A DNA stretch of 64,000 bases, taken from contig JAJDUP010000026.1 of assembly GCA_022826565.1 (NCBI GenBank), forward strand, positions 1 through 64,000, given 5' to 3'. The notes below the pieces were generated by a model that searched no databases, was not told the DNA's origin, and saw only the letters and a program-made list of their open reading frames with translations. This document shows, piece by piece, positions 48,362 through 59,364 of this stretch. The DNA is from Gemmatimonadota bacterium. GTDB taxonomy: Bacteria; Gemmatimonadota; Gemmatimonadetes; Longimicrobiales; Gaopeijiaceae. Both the position numbers and the translations under genes were made by a program. Within the stretch, counting starts at the first letter, position 1. Every line of letters begins with the position of its first letter.

Positions 48362-49288
48362 ATGAGAACGGTGGCAACGGCGAAAGGACTGGCAGTCTTC
48401 GTGGCGTTAGCGGTTGTGGCTGTGCCGGGATCGGTCAAGTGGTCCCCGGCCACCCAGGCGCAGGAGGAGGAGAGGACATTCGGCAGTGCGCGGGTCGTGT
48501 TTCGCGACAACGACACGCGGCCCAGGCTCGGTGTCTACGTGTCGTGGACAGATGCGGACGGAGGTGTCAGGGTCACGGACGTGTCTCCCGGCAGCCCGGC
48601 CGAAGAAGCGGGAATCCAGGAAGGCGATGTGATCGTCTCGATTGGCGGGCACCCTCTTCTTCAGCCGTTGGCGGGCGAGGCTGACACGGAGCGCCGCGAC
48701 GCGTCCCCCTTCGACCGGCTGCGCACGCTGCTGGGCGAGGTTCCGGAGGGCGAGGCGGTCGAGGTCGGGATCGAGCGGGACGACGAGGTGCTGACATTCG
48801 CTGTGGTCCCCGAGAGGATGGACCGGGGCGAGTTCTACTTCCGCCCGGGTCCCGACAGCCGCAGCTCGCGGTGGAGCGACTTGGCGGAACAGTTCCGCGA
48901 CCGCTACGAGCACATGGAGTGGCCGCTTCCGGACGCGGACGGCAGCATCTCGGTCATCACCGGCGCTCCGCGGCCCGGCGGCAGCGGCAACTGGTACTTT
49001 CTGCCATCGCAGGCAGGTGCGGGCGGCCTCGAGCTGGTCGAGCTCAACGAGGGGCTGGGCGCCTACTTCGGCACCGACGAGGGCGTCCTGGTCGCAAACA
49101 CCGCAGAGGACTCGCCGCTCGGCCTCCGGCCCGGCGACGTGGTGGTTGCAGTCGACGGGCGCACGGTTGACGATGCGGCGGAATTGAGGCGCATCCTGCG
49201 CTCCTACACCGAAGACGAAGAGATCGAGTTCAGCATCTGGCGCGATGGCGCGGAGACAACGGTCGCAGGTACCATTAACCGACCCTGA
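48362..49288 (+). CDS. Exported protein with two PDZ domains
   Basis: The protein has 308 residues with a signal peptide (LAVFVALAVVAVPGSVKW, cleavage near ATQAQ). PDZ 1 spans about 50-155 (RLGVYVSW, then PGSPAEEAGIQEGDVIVSIGG). PDZ 2 spans about 215-305 (GAYFGTDEGVLVANT, then PLGLRPGDVVVAVDGRTV). No protease domain is present, so it probably binds C-terminal peptides in the periplasm as an adaptor. It interrupts the propionyl-CoA module, perhaps by chance. ATG 48362 is preceded by GGAGGGGGA. The 147 bases before it show no certain promoter. Confidence 0.88.
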   Translation: MRTVATAKGLAVFVALAVVAVPGSVKWSPATQAQEEERTFGSARVVFRDNDTRPRLGVYVSWTDADGGVRVTDVSPGSPAEEAGIQEGDVIVSIGGHPLLQPLAGEADTERRDASPFDRLRTLLGEVPEGEAVEVGIERDDEVLTFAVVPERMDRGEFYFRPGPDSRSSRWSDLAEQFRDRYEHMEWPLPDADGSISVITGAPRPGGSGNWYFLPSQAGAGGLELVELNEGLGAYFGTDEGVLVANTAEDSPLGLRPGDVVVAVDGRTVDDAAELRRILRSYTEDEEIEFSIWRDGAETTVAGTINRP

Positions 49289-49360
49289 AACCTCCGCACC
49301 ATCCATCCACCGCCCGGTGCCCGCTGATCGGCGCCGGGGCCGGGAGCGCCTGGCCGAACC

Positions 49361-50923
49361 TTGATCGATTCCGTACTCGTCGCCAACCGGGGCGAAATCG
49401 CGCTCCGGGTGATCCGGGGTGCCCGCGAGATGGGCATTCGCACCGTCGCGGTGTTCTCGGAAGCGGACCGCACCTCGCCGCACGTGCTGCACGCCGACGA
49501 GGCGTACTGCATCGGACCCGCGCGCGCGGCCGAGAGCTACCTGTCGGTGGAGAAGCTCCTGGCAGTGGCCGACCGGGCGCGGGTGCAGGCGGTTCATCCC
49601 GGCTACGGATTCCTCGCTGAGCGCGGGGACTTCGCCGAGGCGGTCGCGGCGGCCGGGCTCGTCTTCGTCGGTCCCTCGGCGTCCACGATCCACGCAATGG
49701 GAGACAAGACGGAGGCCCGGCAGCGCATGGCCGCAGCGGGCGTACCCATCGTCCCGGGCACCGACACGCCGCTCGCTTCCGGAAGCGATGCGATCCGCAC
49801 GGCCGAGTCGGTGGGCTTTCCGGTGGTGCTCAAGGCGGCTGCGGGGGGTGGGGGGAAGGGGATGCGGGTGGTGTACGGGGTGGACGAGGTCGCCGGGGCC
49901 TTCGAGACGGCCCGCCGGGAAGCCGAGTCCGCCTTCGGCGACGGGAGCGTCTACGTCGAGAGGTTTTTGGAACGGCCGCGGCACATCGAGATCCAGCTCT
50001 TTGGAGACGCGCACGGCAATGTCGTGCACCTCTTCGAGCGCGAATGCTCGATCCAGAGGCGTCATCAGAAGCTCGTCGAAGAGGCGCCTTCGCCGCTCCT
50101 CACGGCGGACGGGCGGCGCGACATGGGAGAGGCGGCGGTGCGCGCGGCCCGGGCGGTGGACTACACCGGCGCGGGTACCGTCGAGTTCCTGTACGCGGAC
50201 GGTGAGTTTTTCTTCCTGGAGATGAATACCCGGCTGCAGGTCGAACACCCCGTCACGGAGCTGGTGACCGGGGTCGACCTGGTGGAGTGGCAGTTCCGCG
50301 TCGCCGCGGGCGAGACCCTGCCAATGCGCCAGGAGGAGATCCCGCTGCGCGGACACGCCCTGGAGTGCCGGATAACCAGCGAATCGCCCTTCGACGGCTT
50401 CCTGCCCGCGACGGGCGTCGTGGACGAGCTGGAGGTTCCCGGAGGACCGGGAATTCGCTGGGACGGGGGCATCGCGCGGGGAATGGAGATCGGGTTGCAC
50501 TACGACCCGCTCCTCGGGAAGCTGATCACCTGGGCGCCGGACCGCCCGCTTGCGGTGCGCCGCATGAAACGGGCGCTCGAGGAGCTGAAGGTCGGCGGCG
50601 TGGCCACGAGTGCGCCTCTGCTGCGCCGAATCATGGACGAGCCGGACTTTCAGGATGGCCGCCTGTCCACCGCATACCTCCCCGAACACCCCGAACTGAC
50701 CGACGGCCGGATCGCCGCGCCGAAGCGGGACGCGCTCCTTGTGGCCGCCGCGCTCCTCGAGCACCGCAGGCGCCGCGACCGCACAGCCCCCCGAATCCGC
50801 AGGGACGGGCGCGCTCTCTCCGCCTGGCAGCGCCGGACCTGGGCGGGTCGGGACGGGAATGCCGCCGCGGCCAATCCTTCGCACGCCGGGACCGATCCCC
50901 ACCGATCGAATGACCTGACGTGA
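49361..50923 (+). CDS. accC: Biotin carboxylase subunit of acyl-CoA carboxylase
   Basis: The protein has 520 residues. It carboxylates biotin with ATP and bicarbonate. The N-domain begins SVLVANRGEIALRVIRGARE. ATP-grasp motifs: KAAAGGGGKGMRVVY near residue 160, HIEIQLFGDAHGNVVHLFERECS near 205, QRRHQKLVEEAPSP, and EMNTRLQVEHPVTELVTG near 285. The C-terminal domain includes GHALECRITSE. The last 50 residues are Arg-rich and not family-like. Start TTG 49361 gives the canonical first residues. Its TGA overlaps the GTG of the biotin carrier (GTGA), so the two act together. In many propionyl-CoA carboxylases these two parts are one alpha chain; here they are split. Confidence 0.94.
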   Translation: MIDSVLVANRGEIALRVIRGAREMGIRTVAVFSEADRTSPHVLHADEAYCIGPARAAESYLSVEKLLAVADRARVQAVHPGYGFLAERGDFAEAVAAAGLVFVGPSASTIHAMGDKTEARQRMAAAGVPIVPGTDTPLASGSDAIRTAESVGFPVVLKAAAGGGGKGMRVVYGVDEVAGAFETARREAESAFGDGSVYVERFLERPRHIEIQLFGDAHGNVVHLFERECSIQRRHQKLVEEAPSPLLTADGRRDMGEAAVRAARAVDYTGAGTVEFLYADGEFFFLEMNTRLQVEHPVTELVTGVDLVEWQFRVAAGETLPMRQEEIPLRGHALECRITSESPFDGFLPATGVVDELEVPGGPGIRWDGGIARGMEIGLHYDPLLGKLITWAPDRPLAVRRMKRALEELKVGGVATSAPLLRRIMDEPDFQDGRLSTAYLPEHPELTDGRIAAPKRDALLVAAALLEHRRRRDRTAPRIRRDGRALSAWQRRTWAGRDGNAAAANPSHAGTDPHRSNDLT

Positions 50924-51456
50924 CGATGTCCGCTTCGCCCACCCGTTACCTGGCAAGGCTGGAAGGCGAATCTCACGAAGTGACCGTTGCCGAGGGCGGC
51001 GAGGTCACCGTCGACGGGCGCACCCATGCGGTGTCGCTTGTTCCTGCGAGGCAGCCGGCCGGGTACTCGCTGCTCATCGACGGTGCGTCGGTGCCGTTCC
51101 TCGCCCGGCCCGGAGCACGAGGCGAGTGGGAGGTGGACATCGGTGGCCGCACGCACGTCGTCGAGGTTCTCGATGCGAGGCAGGCCAGGATCCACGAGCT
51201 CTCCGCGACGGGCGGGGGCACCGCCGGGGTCTCCGCGCTGAAGGCTCCCATGCCGGGGCTGGTGGTGCAGGTCGCTGTCGAAGAGGGTGAGGTGGTGCAG
51301 GCGGGCGCCACCGTGATCATCGTCGAAGCGATGAAGATGGAGAACGAACTGCGTGCGCCGGCCGCCGCCAGAGTGTCACGGGTGCTGGTGGGCCGGGGCG
51401 ACGCGGTTCACAAAGCCCAGGTTCTGGTCGAGTTCAGCGAAGCGGACGGAGTCTGA
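50920..51456 (+). CDS. Biotin carboxyl carrier protein
   Basis: The protein has 178 residues. Residues about 100-178 are a biotinyl domain: [19 protein letters not shown], then [10 protein letters not shown] with the biotinylated lysine near residue 135. The first 95 residues are beta-rich ([38 protein letters not shown]) and resemble the linker domain between carboxylase and biotin domain of propionyl-CoA carboxylase alpha chains. The start is GTG 50920 overlapping accC, or ATG 50926. It carries the carboxyl group between accC and pccB. Confidence 0.92.
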   Translation: MTMSASPTRYLARLEGESHEVTVAEGGEVTVDGRTHAVSLVPARQPAGYSLLIDGASVPFLARPGARGEWEVDIGGRTHVVEVLDARQARIHELSATGGGTAGVSALKAPMPGLVVQVAVEEGEVVQAGATVIIVEAMKMENELRAPAAARVSRVLVGRGDAVHKAQVLVEFSEADGV

Positions 51457-51490
51457 CATCCGTGGACAGCGGACAGGGGGGCGGGCGCCA

Positions 51491-53038
<1,548 letters not shown>

Positions 53039-53065
53039 CCGGCCGGGTTCGTATTATCATTGACA

Positions 53066-53428
53066 ATGCCTACCTACGAGTACAGATGCCGCAATTGCGG
53101 TCGCGAGTTCGAGGTCTTCCAGAGGATGAGCGACGAGCCGGGCGCACCCTGTCCGGCCTGCAGCGCCGCCGCCGAGCGCCTGATCTCCGGCGGGGCCGGC
53201 CTGCTCTTCAAGGGCGACGGATTCTACATAACCGACTACCGCTCGGACGACTACCGGAAGAAGGCCAGGGAGGAAGCCGGCGTGGGCGCGGACAAGGGCG
53301 ACGGTTCCAGGGGGTCCGATTCGAAGTCGTCGCCGGAGACCGCGAAGGCGGCGAACGGGAACGGCGGAGCCGGGGCGAAAAGCACGTCCGCGTCGTCGGG
53401 TGGCGGCAGCGGGGACGAGTCCGGTTGA
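53066..53428 (+). CDS. FmdB family zinc-ribbon protein
   Basis: The protein has 120 residues. The start, [19 protein letters not shown], and the second pair CPAC near residue 33 form the FmdB/CxxC zinc ribbon. The segment [13 protein letters not shown] is typical of the family. The last 50 residues are low-complexity Gly/Ser/Lys-rich. FmdB-type proteins are of unclear role, possibly regulatory. TATTAT lies 8 bases before the ATG with no Shine-Dalgarno sequence, so it may be leaderless. It is six bases upstream of argS. Confidence 0.85.
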   Translation: MPTYEYRCRNCGREFEVFQRMSDEPGAPCPACSAAAERLISGGAGLLFKGDGFYITDYRSDDYRKKAREEAGVGADKGDGSRGSDSKSSPETAKAANGNGGAGAKSTSASSGGGSGDESG

Positions 53429-53433
53429 CCTCG

Positions 53434-55116
53434 ATGTTCGCCGAACGCATCTCGGACGCGCTGCGTGAGGCCGCGGCCGAACTTGGAGCCGCGGACGCCG
53501 GCGTTCGTCTGGACAGGCCGCGGGACACGAGTCACGGGGATCTGGCTTCGAATGTCGCGCTGACCCTGGCGAAGCGCCTCGGGCGTCCTCCCCGCGAGAT
53601 CGCCGGCGACCTGAGGGAACGGTTGAACGGCCTTGAAGGGGTGGAGCGGATCGAGGTCGCCGGGCCGGGGTTCCTGAACTTCTTCCTCGAGGCGGCCGTC
53701 GTCGGGGGTACGCTGCACGCGATCCTGGCCAGCGGGGACGACTACGGGCGGAGCGACGAAGGGGCGGGGAGGCGGATTATGGTCGAGTTCGTCTCCGCCA
53801 ACCCGACGGGGCCGCTGCACCTCGGCCACGGACGCCAGGCCGCGCTGGGAGACGCGATCGGGTCGCTCCTCGAGTGGTCGGGCTGGGAGGTCCACCGCGA
53901 GTTCTACTTCAACGACGCGGGGGCACAGATCACCCGGCTGGCCGAGAGCGTGTGGGCGCGCTACCAACAGTTGCTCGGCCACGACACGCCGGTTCCCGGG
54001 AATGGCTACCAGGGCGAGTACGTGTCCGAAATCGCCGCCGCCTTCCGCGACACGGTCGGAGGGGTGCATGAGGGCGACGACGGCCCCGAAGCCACCGACG
54101 CCATGCGGACCTTCGCGGTCGGCATGCTGCGCGACGAGCAGAAGCGCGACCTCGCGGCGTTCCGGGTCCGTTTCGACGAATACTACCCCGAGACGCGGCT
54201 GTACACGGAAGGCAGGGTGGACGACACGATCCGCGCCCTCGACGAGACCGGGCTCACCTACCGGGAAGGTGGCGCCGCCTGGCTGCGCACCTCGCGCTTC
54301 GGCGACCAGAAGGACCGGGTCATGGTGAAGAGCGACGGTTCGCCGACCTACTTCCTCCCCGACGTGGCCTACCACATGGGCAAGTGGGAGCGCGGATTCC
54401 ACAAGGTCGTCAACGTGCAGGGGGCAGATCACCACAGCACGGTGGACCGTGTGCGGGCCGGACTTCAGGCACTGGGCCGTCCGCAGGGGTATCCCGAGTA
54501 CCTGTTGCACCAGATGGTGACGGTCGAGCGGGGCGGCGAGGAGGTGCGATTCTCCAAGCGCGCCGGATCGTACACCACGCTCGCCGAGCTCGTGTCGGAG
54601 GTAGGCGCCGACGTGGCCCGCTACTTCTTCCTCATGCGCCGGCCCGAGGCGCACCTAACCTTCGACCTTGACCTGGCGCTCGACCATTCCGACCGCAACC
54701 CGGTCTACAAGGTGCAGTACGCGCACGCCCGCCTTTGCAGCCTGCTGGAACTCGCGCGCACCCAGTTCGGCGACGGCGCGGAAGCGGCGGCCTCCGCCGA
54801 CACCTCGCGCCTGGAGACCGCCACGGAACGGGAGGTCATCAATCAGCTTGCCGAGTTCCCCGCGTTCCTGGTCCGCGCCGCGGCGGCCCGGGCTCCGCAC
54901 CTGATCTGCGACTACCTCGAGAAGACCGCGGGCCTGATCAACTCCTGGTATCAGACCGGACACCCCACCCGGGACCCCTCGGCCAGGGCGCTGGTGCCGG
55001 ACCCGGCGCTGCGGGCTGCCCGGCTGGCCCTGGCGGGGGCCGCGCGGGTCGTGCTGCACAACGGCCTGACCGTGCTGGGCCTGACCGCTCCGGAGAGGAT
55101 GGAACGTGATCGCTGA
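53434..55116 (+). CDS. argS: Arginyl-tRNA synthetase
   Basis: The protein has 560 residues and is a class I synthetase. The N-terminal Add-1 domain (about 1-85) includes DTSHGDLASNVALTLAK. The catalytic site has VEFVSANPTGPLHLGHGR (HIGH motif as HLGH). FYFNDAGAQI follows, with a late Y-F-L-P-D-V-A-Y-H block and RFSKRAG in the KMSKS position. The helical anticodon-binding DALR domain ends the protein. A TTG at 53425 could extend it by three residues. The next gene starts inside its end. Confidence 0.96.
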   Translation: MFAERISDALREAAAELGAADAGVRLDRPRDTSHGDLASNVALTLAKRLGRPPREIAGDLRERLNGLEGVERIEVAGPGFLNFFLEAAVVGGTLHAILASGDDYGRSDEGAGRRIMVEFVSANPTGPLHLGHGRQAALGDAIGSLLEWSGWEVHREFYFNDAGAQITRLAESVWARYQQLLGHDTPVPGNGYQGEYVSEIAAAFRDTVGGVHEGDDGPEATDAMRTFAVGMLRDEQKRDLAAFRVRFDEYYPETRLYTEGRVDDTIRALDETGLTYREGGAAWLRTSRFGDQKDRVMVKSDGSPTYFLPDVAYHMGKWERGFHKVVNVQGADHHSTVDRVRAGLQALGRPQGYPEYLLHQMVTVERGGEEVRFSKRAGSYTTLAELVSEVGADVARYFFLMRRPEAHLTFDLDLALDHSDRNPVYKVQYAHARLCSLLELARTQFGDGAEAAASADTSRLETATEREVINQLAEFPAFLVRAAAARAPHLICDYLEKTAGLINSWYQTGHPTRDPSARALVPDPALRAARLALAGAARVVLHNGLTVLGLTAPERMERDR

Positions 55117-56119
55117 GAGTGGGATGCCCTGGACGGGTTCGTCGGCTGCGGACACCATGCCGGTTCTTGCGATCGGCAGTGTCGCTCTCGACGCGGTCGA
55201 GACTCCGTCCGGCTCTGTCGATGGCGTCATCGGAGGATCGGCGGTCTTCTTCAGCGCCGCGGCGTCACTACTGGCCCCGGTGCGCGTCGTCGGCGTGGTC
55301 GGGGACGAGTATCCCGTCGATCAGCTGTGCTTCCTGCAGGAACGCGGGGTCGACTTCGAGGGACTGTCCACGCACCCGGGAGAGAGCTTCTTCTGGGCCG
55401 GACGCTACCACGACGGCTTCGAGACCAGAGAGACCCTCGACACGCGCCTGGGCGTCTTCGCGGCCTTCGACCCGGTGGTGCCGCCTGCCCATGTCGACTC
55501 GCGGATGGTGTTCCTCGGCAACATCGACCCGGCCCTGCAACTCAGTGTTCTGGACCAGGTGAGGGCTCCCCGCCTCGTGGCCGCCGACACGATGAACTAC
55601 TGGATCGAAGGCACCCGGGATGCGCTGATGGAGGTCCTGTCGCGCATCGATGTGCTTCTCGTCAACGATGAGGAGGCGATGCAGCTTTCCGGCCGCACCG
55701 ATCTGGAGGCCGCCGCCGAGTGGATTCGCGGCCGGGGTACGCGCGCGGTGGTCGTCAAGCAGGGGGCCAGGGGCGCGACGCTGTTCGCCGATGGCTGGAG
55801 CGTATCCTGCCCCGCATGCGGGGTGGGCGCGCTGGTCGACCCCACCGGTGCAGGCGACGCATTTGCCGGGGGCTTCATGGGCTGGCTTGCGGGCTCCGGG
55901 GCGTGCGCGGCGGCGGGCGGCCCGGCGCCCGCGGATCTGCGCCGGGCCCTGGCCTACGGATCGGCGATGGGCGCCTACGCCGTCGAGGCCTTCTCCGTGG
56001 ACCGGTTCCGGGACCTTGGCCGCCATGAGGTCGACGACCGGGCCCATGCCCTCACGATCGGGCTCACGCGTGAAACCGCGACCGGCCCGGCGGTGGCCGG
56101 AGCTACGGAGCACGGATGA
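55106..56119 (+). CDS. PfkB family carbohydrate/nucleoside kinase
   Basis: The protein has 337 residues. It has the ribokinase fold: GGSAVFFSAAASLLAPV near residue 45 (PfkB signature 1 region), LLVNDEEAMQLSG near 185, and the catalytic DPTGAGDAFAGGFMGWL near 250 with the base Asp. The substrate is not clear; sugars or nucleosides are possible, and closeness to purM hints at nucleosides only weakly. The start is GTG 55106 (overlapping argS by 11); ATG 55157 would begin at the conserved first strand. The stop overlaps purM (ATGA). Confidence 0.88.
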   Translation: MIAESGMPWTGSSAADTMPVLAIGSVALDAVETPSGSVDGVIGGSAVFFSAAASLLAPVRVVGVVGDEYPVDQLCFLQERGVDFEGLSTHPGESFFWAGRYHDGFETRETLDTRLGVFAAFDPVVPPAHVDSRMVFLGNIDPALQLSVLDQVRAPRLVAADTMNYWIEGTRDALMEVLSRIDVLLVNDEEAMQLSGRTDLEAAAEWIRGRGTRAVVVKQGARGATLFADGWSVSCPACGVGALVDPTGAGDAFAGGFMGWLAGSGACAAAGGPAPADLRRALAYGSAMGAYAVEAFSVDRFRDLGRHEVDDRAHALTIGLTRETATGPAVAGATEHG

Positions 56120-57144
56120 ACGATCCTCTTACCTACAAGGACGCGGGAGTCGATCTGGACGCCGCCGAGCGGGCCAAGCGCTCGTTCGCATCCCTCCTCG
56201 ACGCCTCGGGCGACGCGAACACGCTCTCCGGGCTGGGCGCGTTCGGTGGACTCTACGCCGTCCCCGAGGGGCTGTCGCGGCCGGTGCTGGTTGCCAGCGC
56301 GGACGGCGTCGGCACGAAGCTCAAGCTCGCGTTCCTTTCCGGCCGCCACGACACCGTGGGCCGCGACCTGGTCAACCATTGCGTCAACGACATCCTGGTC
56401 CAGGGCGCCACCCCTCTCTTCTTCCTCGATTACCTGGCCACCGGTCAGCTGGACGAGGGGGTGGCCGCCCAGGTCGTCGGCGGCGTGTCCTGGGCCTGCC
56501 GGGAGAACGGGTGCGCCCTGCTCGGCGGAGAGACTGCCGAGATGCCGGACTTCTACGGGGTGGGCGAGTACGATCTCGCAGGCTTCGTCGTGGGCGTCGT
56601 CGAGCGGGACCGCATCCTCGACGGGTCCGCCGTGCGGCCCGGCGACCGCCTGGTGGCGATTCGATCGTCGGGCGTGCACACCAACGGCTTCACCCTGGCC
56701 CGCACGATCGTCTTCGAGCGCATGGGACTGCGGGTCGGCGACCCGTTCCCCGGCGAGCCTGCTTCCGTGGCGGATGTACTGCTGCGCGTGCACCGGTCCT
56801 ACCTCGGCCTCGTCCGCCCATTGCTCGCCGATGGCGCGATCCGGGCGATGGCGCATGTGACCGGCGGCGGAATCGAGGGCAACCTGCCCCGTGTGCTTCC
56901 CGAGGGGCTGGGCGCGCACATCGACTGCGGGTCGTGGACGGTGCCCAATGTGTTCCGGCAGCTCGAGAGCGCGGGCGGGGTGGAGCCGGCGGAGATGTAC
57001 CGCGTGTTCAACATGGGCGTGGGGATGATTCTGGTGGTGGCGCCGGATCGCGAGGCATCGGTCTGCGCGGCGCTGGGAGACGAGGCCTGGCCGCTCGGCG
57101 AGATTGTGAGGGGCTCCGGCGTCGAATTGGCGGGTGTGGGCTAG
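56116..57144 (+). CDS. purM: Phosphoribosylformylglycinamidine cyclo-ligase (AIR synthetase)
   Basis: The protein has 342 residues and is the fifth step of purine synthesis. YKDAGVDLDAAERAKR at the start and the later GVGTKLKLAF, VNHCVNDILVQGATPLFFLDY, ALLGGETAEMPDFY, SSGVHTNGFTLAR and HVTGGGIEGNLPRVLP are all family signatures. Length is typical (about 345). It overlaps the PfkB kinase (ATGA) and the following exported protein (TAGTG), so it is part of one coupled transcript. Confidence 0.96.
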   Translation: MNDPLTYKDAGVDLDAAERAKRSFASLLDASGDANTLSGLGAFGGLYAVPEGLSRPVLVASADGVGTKLKLAFLSGRHDTVGRDLVNHCVNDILVQGATPLFFLDYLATGQLDEGVAAQVVGGVSWACRENGCALLGGETAEMPDFYGVGEYDLAGFVVGVVERDRILDGSAVRPGDRLVAIRSSGVHTNGFTLARTIVFERMGLRVGDPFPGEPASVADVLLRVHRSYLGLVRPLLADGAIRAMAHVTGGGIEGNLPRVLPEGLGAHIDCGSWTVPNVFRQLESAGGVEPAEMYRVFNMGVGMILVVAPDREASVCAALGDEAWPLGEIVRGSGVELAGVG

Positions 57145-58214
57145 TGTTCGGTCCCGGAAATCCCTCGGTTGTTCGAGCCCCTGTGCATCAGGGCTCGACC
57201 GTTACGCTCGCCGAGCAGCGCTCTTACATCGGACTGCTGGCGGTGTGCGTCGGGCTGGCGGGATTGAACCCGGCCGCATCGGCGCAGAATCTCGGGGCAG
57301 AGTACGCCACTGTCGAAGGGGTCGAGGATCTGGCCCGGCGATGCGCGGGAGGACACTCGGGCTTCATCGCGCCGTGCCGGGAGATGTCCCTCGCCGTCAT
57401 GGCAGTGCAGCAAGGCGTGGGTCTGGCGTCGGCTCTGGGCAGCGACATTCCCGGGACTTCGAGCACGCACGGAAGGCGCCTCGGCCTGATGCCACGGGTC
57501 GGGGTGGCGGTTACCGCGTTGGCGCTTCGCTTCGGGATGCCTCACGTCGCCGCCTCCACGCCCGGCGGGCTGGCGGAGGAGGAGAACGCCATGCTGCTGG
57601 GGCTTGGCGGGACCGCGTTTGCCGGAGTTCTGGACGGCTTTCAGCTCGCGCCGACGGTCGGCGGCATCCTGTCGGTCGATGCGATCGCTTCCTACTCCCT
57701 GGTGAGGATGCCGACGGGAGCAGGCCTGTCCGGTGCCGGATCCGGATTCGGCGCGGGCGCCCGGGTCGGTCTCGTGCGCGAGTCGTTCACCCTGCCCGGA
57801 ATCTCGGTATCGGCGGCCCGCCGGTGGCTTGCCGATGTCCAGCTGGGTTCCACCGCCGACGGCAACCCCGTGCAGGCGAGGACGGGGGTCACCGTTTCGT
57901 CGCTGCGCGCCACGGTCGGGAAGAACTGGTTCGTGATCGGAATCATGGGCGGCGTGGGATGGGACCGGTATGAGGGCGACGTGGAGTTGTCGATGCCTCG
58001 CGGCGCTGGCGACCCCGGCGGGGTAACCGGCAGTGTTGCATCGGAGCGTGTCCTGTACTTCGTGAGCGGATGGTTCAACTTCCTGCTGACCCGCCTGTCT
58101 GTGGAGCTGGGAATGGCCGAAGGGGTCGGCGATCCCTTCGAGGACCGGACCGGCGCATTCGATCCGCACGGCGCAACCTGGTTCGCCTCGACCGTGTTCA
58201 GGATCACGCTTTGA
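57144..58214 (+). CDS. Exported beta-barrel-like protein, hypothetical
   Basis: The protein has 356 residues if GTG 57144, which overlaps the purM stop, is the start; GTG 57183 is an alternative. A signal peptide follows (YIGLLAVCVGLAGLNPAASAQ). Two Cys (RRCAGGHSGFIAPC) may form a disulfide. The rest alternates Gly-rich and amphipathic strands (GSGFGAGARVGLVRESF, WFVIGIMGGVGWDRYEG) and ends in WFASTVFRITL, like a small outer-membrane barrel. I do not recognise the family. The stop overlaps the ribD start. Confidence 0.65.
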   Translation: MFGPGNPSVVRAPVHQGSTVTLAEQRSYIGLLAVCVGLAGLNPAASAQNLGAEYATVEGVEDLARRCAGGHSGFIAPCREMSLAVMAVQQGVGLASALGSDIPGTSSTHGRRLGLMPRVGVAVTALALRFGMPHVAASTPGGLAEEENAMLLGLGGTAFAGVLDGFQLAPTVGGILSVDAIASYSLVRMPTGAGLSGAGSGFGAGARVGLVRESFTLPGISVSAARRWLADVQLGSTADGNPVQARTGVTVSSLRATVGKNWFVIGIMGGVGWDRYEGDVELSMPRGAGDPGGVTGSVASERVLYFVSGWFNFLLTRLSVELGMAEGVGDPFEDRTGAFDPHGATWFASTVFRITL

Positions 58215-59359
58215 GCCTTGCCTCCCCGGCGGAATGTGGTGGCGCGGGCCTCAGCGATGTCGACTGCCGCTTACTGGGGCGCGCCGTCGAATTGGGGCGG
58301 CTCGGGTGGGGCCGGGTCCATCCCAATCCCATGGTGGGAGCGGTGGTTGCCCGCGAAGGGAGGGTCGTTGCGGAGGCCCACCATGAAGTGTTCGGCGGTC
58401 CGCATGCAGAGGTCCTGGCCCTGCACGGCGTTGGGGATGCACGGGGCGCAACGGTCTACAGCAGCCTGGAGCCGTGCAGTCACCGCGGGAAGACGCCGCC
58501 GTGCACGGAGGCGTTGCTAAAAGCCGGTGTGGCCAGGGTCGTGTATTGGGCGGGCGAGCCCGGCGATGCGGCTGGTGGAGGAGGGGCGTGGTTGGCGCGC
58601 CGCGGCTTGCAGGCGGACGGCCCCTTCGGCGAGCGCGCCGATTGGGCGGCCGAGAATCCGTTCTTTTTCCATGCGCCTGAGTTGCGAAGGCCATACGTCG
58701 CCCTGAAGCTGGCCGTCAGCCTCGACGGCCGGATTGCGCCGCGGGAGGGACGGCGGTTCTGGCTTACCGGTCCCGAAGCGCGGGCCGAAGTGCACAGAGT
58801 GCGTGCGGGATTCGATGCGGTACTGGTCGGCAGCCGGACCTGGGAGGCCGACGATCCGCAGCTGACGGTCCGGGGTGAAATCGAGCCCCGGGTGGCGCCG
58901 GTGCCGGTGCTGCTGGATCGCAGCGGGCGCGCTGACCCGGGCCTGCGCGCGCTGAGTGGAGAAGGTGGACCCCGGGGGATCGTGTTTACCTGTCCCGGCG
59001 AGGCCCGCGGCCTGGCGCGGAGGCTTGGCGACCTTGCCGACGTGGCGGCGGTCCCCGCGGCTCAGGGCGGCCTCGACCTCGTGGCCATACTGCAATCGCT
59101 GAATGAGTGCGGGATCGCGACGGTCCTGTGCGAGGGCGGCGGCACTCTTGGATCTGCGTTGCTGGCGCTGGACCTCGTCGACCGCCTCTACCTGTTCCTC
59201 GCGCCGGTTCTCATCGGGGCCTCGGGTGTGCCGGCCTTTCCGCGCGGACCCGGCGGCGATCCGGAATCGCTCGTCCGCGTCTTCCGGGGTTGGCGGTCCC
59301 GTCTCGCCCCGGTGAGATTCGGAAACGATACCCTTGTCGTCCTCGATCGCGGAGCCTGA
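58211..59359 (+). CDS. ribD: Bifunctional diaminohydroxyphosphoribosylaminopyrimidine deaminase / uracil reductase
   Basis: The protein has 382 residues. The N-terminal deaminase has zinc motif HAEVLAL near residue 60 and CSHRGKTPPC near 85. The C-terminal reductase (about 155-382) starts RPYVALKLAVSLDGRIAP. It performs steps two and three of riboflavin synthesis. Start TTG 58211 overlaps the previous stop (TTGA) and matches the expected beginning; the longer open frame to 58070 overlaps the previous gene. It is followed after five bases by ribE. Confidence 0.94.
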   Translation: MSLASPAECGGAGLSDVDCRLLGRAVELGRLGWGRVHPNPMVGAVVAREGRVVAEAHHEVFGGPHAEVLALHGVGDARGATVYSSLEPCSHRGKTPPCTEALLKAGVARVVYWAGEPGDAAGGGGAWLARRGLQADGPFGERADWAAENPFFFHAPELRRPYVALKLAVSLDGRIAPREGRRFWLTGPEARAEVHRVRAGFDAVLVGSRTWEADDPQLTVRGEIEPRVAPVPVLLDRSGRADPGLRALSGEGGPRGIVFTCPGEARGLARRLGDLADVAAVPAAQGGLDLVAILQSLNECGIATVLCEGGGTLGSALLALDLVDRLYLFLAPVLIGASGVPAFPRGPGGDPESLVRVFRGWRSRLAPVRFGNDTLVVLDRGA

Positions 59360-59364
59360 GACTC

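Noticed and set aside
55650-57143. Long plus-strand ORF continuing back from the barrel-like gene through purM
   Set aside because: It overlaps purM and the PfkB kinase in another frame and shows the Arg/Pro/Ala-rich composition of a shadow; only the part after 57144 looks like protein.
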